From CAWFLT01 sp963816795 (GTDB taxonomy: Bacteria > Acidobacteriota > Vicinamibacteria > Vicinamibacterales > SCN-69-37): a stretch of DNA of 64,000 nt. Below are positions 62,341-64,000 of this stretch, one piece after another. Within the stretch, counting starts at the first letter, position 1, and each line of letters opens with the position of its first letter. The notes under the pieces are model-generated. The model was given only the letters and a program-made list of their open reading frames with translations, had not been told where the DNA came from and did not search any database. Location: NCBI GenBank assembly GCA_963816795.1, contig CAWFLT010000002.1, forward strand, positions 310,001-374,000, given 5' to 3'. The translations under genes and the position numbers were made by a program.

Positions 62341-63400
62341 TCTGTGGCCACCGCGACGGCAATGACGGCGACGGCGGCGACGATCCGATGCCAAATTGTT
62401 GCTGGGCGCGACCCGATCGACGGCGGCGATTGGCGTCGCAACCGACGATCTGCGCTTCGAGCACACCGCGGCGCCGCGGATGCTGATCGCGATGAGCGAG
62501 GCGCTCGCCGACACGGTGATTGCGCGGCATCGCCGACGTCGACGGAGGGTTGCGCCTGATCACGATCGATCTCGATGTCACCGAAGACCAGACCCACGGG
62601 CGCGCAGCAACTCACCTTCTTCGATGGCTTCTACGGTCACTGGTGTTATCTGCCGCTGGTGGGCACCCTGACGTTTGACGACGAAGCACGGCAATACCTC
62701 GTCGCCGCGATGCTCCGCCCGGGCAACGCGGCGGGAACGGCGGCGTGGTGAGCCTGCTGCATCGGCTGCTCGCGAAACTCTGGCGCGCGTTTCCGGGGCC
62801 CGACTCCGCGTCCGGCTCGATGCCGGCTTTGCCACGCTAGAAATCTTTGCCCAGCTCGAGGCCGCCGGGGTCGAGTATGTCGTCGCCATGGGGAATAACG
62901 CCGTCCTCGCCGGCACGCCGAACCGTACGTCGCGCCGCTCCGGCCGGTGGTCGTCGCGACGCAGACCACCGCGACCACCTATGGCGAGGCGGCCTATCAA
63001 GCGGGGACCTGGCCGGCGCCCCGGCGCACGATCATCAAAGCGGAAGTCGTGTGGCACCAGGCCGGAACCGCGCGATAATCCGCGCTTCGTCATCACCAAT
63101 CTGCGGCAGACGCCCGAAGTGGATCTATACCCACGTCTATGGCGCGCGAGGCGACAGTGAGAATCGCGTGAAGGAATTGAACCCGCGCTCGCCTTCGGGC
63201 GCACCAGTTGCACGCGCTTCTGGGCAATCAATTACGCATCACGCTGACCGCAGCGGCGTTCGTCCTGTGGCAAGAGCCGCAGCCGTCCGACCAGCGACGG
63301 CCTCATCGGTCAGCGCAGTGTCGTCTTTGCGCCAGGCGGGCTGATTCGGGGTGGAGATCGACCGCCGCGCTCGAAGCCCGGATGTCGATTACCGCATTGC
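62341..63400 (+). mobile_element. IS1380-family transposase remnant, 5' truncated and frameshifted
   Basis: Read over several frames it gives the IS1380 order: RDGND, KLLLG, RFEHTAAPRMLIAMSEALAD, TVIARHRRR, DVTEDQTHG, LTFFDGFYGHWCYLPLVGTL, EARQYLVAAMLRPGNAAGTA, RVRLDAGFATLEIFAQLEAA, GVEYVVAMGNNAVL, RTIIKAEVVWH, RDNPRFVITNLRQTP, ENRVKEL and the end part LRITLTAAAFVLWQE. This corresponds to about residue 70 onward of a transposase of about 440. The first part and both inverted repeats are not seen. Frame changes occur at least at 62430, 62545, 62745, 62930, 63080 and 63180. Boundaries are approximate. Confidence 0.82.
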
Positions 63401-63884
63401 CCCATCGGACCGAGTGCCGATTAGCGCGTTACCTCGGGCCGGAGCGAGCCGGCTGCCCGCACTGCCCGTTAGGCGATGCCCGGACCGAAGGCCGACTTGC
63501 CCCACGAGCCGTCCGCATCAATCGGCGACCGGACTCGACCGCCGCATTGCCGCCATTACCCAACCGGCCCGGAACCGATTTTCCGGCGATTGCGCCCGAC
63601 TACCGCGCTCAGCCACCGATTGTCGATTGCCACATTGCCCATCGGATCGATTGCCGATTACCCATTGCCCAATCGACCCGCACCTGATCGCCGATTGCCC
63701 CATTACCCAATCGGCCCGATTCGATTGCCGATTACCCCATTACCCAATCGGCCCGATTCGATTGCCGATTGCCCCATTACCAATCGGCTCCGATTACCCA
63801 TTAGCCATTACCGATCGAGATTGCCGATTGCCGATGTGTTTGCCATTGCAGATTGCCGATTGCCCATTATCGATTCCCAACGTG
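63401..63884. repeat. CCGATTGCC/CCATTACCC repeat field
   Basis: No gene is seen in this stretch. Units such as GCCGATTGCCC, CCATTACCCAATCGG and CGATTGCCGATT recur. A higher-order 37-bp tandem begins at 63691: copies 63691-63727 and 63728-63764 differ at one base, and a third shortened copy starts at 63765. The unit is also partly self-complementary (CAATCGG / CCGATTG). It resembles the CCAAT and CAATG arrays at 26.7 and 25.3 kb. Confidence 0.85.
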
Positions 63885-64000
63885 CTACCAGCTGAAATCC
63901 CCACTGCCCGTGCGCGGCGGCACGGTGGGATCGGTGCGGACTTGATCGGCCGCGGTGCGCGGCATCTCGAGGGTCAATTCGCCTTCGCGCTCGCGGCGGG
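63885..64000 (-). CDS. C-terminal end of an unidentified protein (partial)
   Basis: On the minus strand a frame enters from the window edge and ends at TAG 63885-63887. It reads RREREGELTLEMPRTAADQV, then RTDPTVPPRTGSGDFSW. Only the last 38 residues are visible. The clean frame, the codon pattern and the abrupt change to repeats right after the stop indicate a real gene end. I do not recognise the family. Confidence 0.55.
   Translation of the reverse strand, partial: RREREGELTLEMPRTAADQVRTDPTVPPRTGSGDFSW

Noticed and set aside
63401..63884. Possible CRISPR array
   Set aside because: Units are short, contiguous and lack unique spacers; no cas gene is in the window. The same holds for the arrays at 22.7, 25.3, 50.4 and 54.8 kb.
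1..64000. tRNA or rRNA genes
   Set aside because: No cloverleaf with CCA end or conserved rRNA stretch was seen by eye on either strand; a covariance search would be needed for certainty.

Overview
The window is GC-rich, gene-dense bacterial DNA. No rRNA, tRNA or CRISPR array was found. The gene set points to an Acidobacteriota-like organism, perhaps of the Vicinamibacteria type. The pointers are a duplicated orphan MacB/FtsX permease, a large Ser/Thr kinase with a TPR tail, a PEP-CTERM protein, a four-helix-bundle IVP protein and many intergenic short tandem repeats. This placement is inferred from gene content; no marker gene was available to test it.

Layout. 1-8.5 kb: the end of ahcY, yaeQ, and a mostly leftward run (lhr helicase, a SUI1/YciH-like factor, cupin, secreted SH3 protein) with many frameshifts. 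8.6-15.8 kb: PEP-CTERM protein, giant Ser/Thr kinase, FKBP lipoprotein, FmdB zinc ribbon, BaiN-like flavoprotein, yajQ. 15.9-25.2 kb: a membrane glycosyltransferase, a glycerate-kinase-like enzyme, a copper-type P-ATPase, a NUDIX hydrolase, two exported methyltransferase-like proteins and an ADOP permease. 25.4-29.5 kb: a regulatory module of receiver-PP2C phosphatase, sigma54-type response regulator and NtrY-like kinase. Two opposed sigma54-like promoters sit in its divergent spacer. 29.5-31.7 kb: CorA and an orphan efflux adaptor.

31.8-44.9 kb is a catabolic island: a split TPP-dependent decarboxylase, MmgE/PrpD, MaoC hydratase, family III CoA-transferase, acyl-CoA dehydrogenase, a second TPP enzyme, two aldehyde dehydrogenases, a beta-hydroxyacid dehydrogenase, a CitE-type lyase and a LysR regulator. 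The CoA-transferase, hydratase and CitE lyase match the three-step logic of itaconate/C5-dicarboxylate breakdown. The other enzymes could supply or finish the substrate.

44.9-54.8 kb: a cNMP-binding diguanylate cyclase, a probable small RNA with promoter and terminator, an ATP-grasp enzyme, a secreted esterase, a glycosyltransferase, an IVP gene between opposed 9-bp repeat arrays, and a ribose-type ABC transporter. 55.3-61.3 kb: a leftward threonine operon (homoserine kinase, two threonine synthases, fused aspartokinase-homoserine dehydrogenase) bracketed by an inverted repeat of about 80 bp. 61.5-64 kb: a DHFR-like reductase, a TetR gene cut by an IS1380-family remnant, a repeat field and the end of one more gene.

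Two features cut across the window. First, conserved genes at 1-15 kb, 41-43.3 kb and 62.4-63.4 kb carry many single-base frameshifts at normal overall length, which looks like uncorrected sequence error; 15.3-28 kb is almost clean. Second, several short repeat families recur between genes, often in inverted pairs, and one lies inside a coding region.
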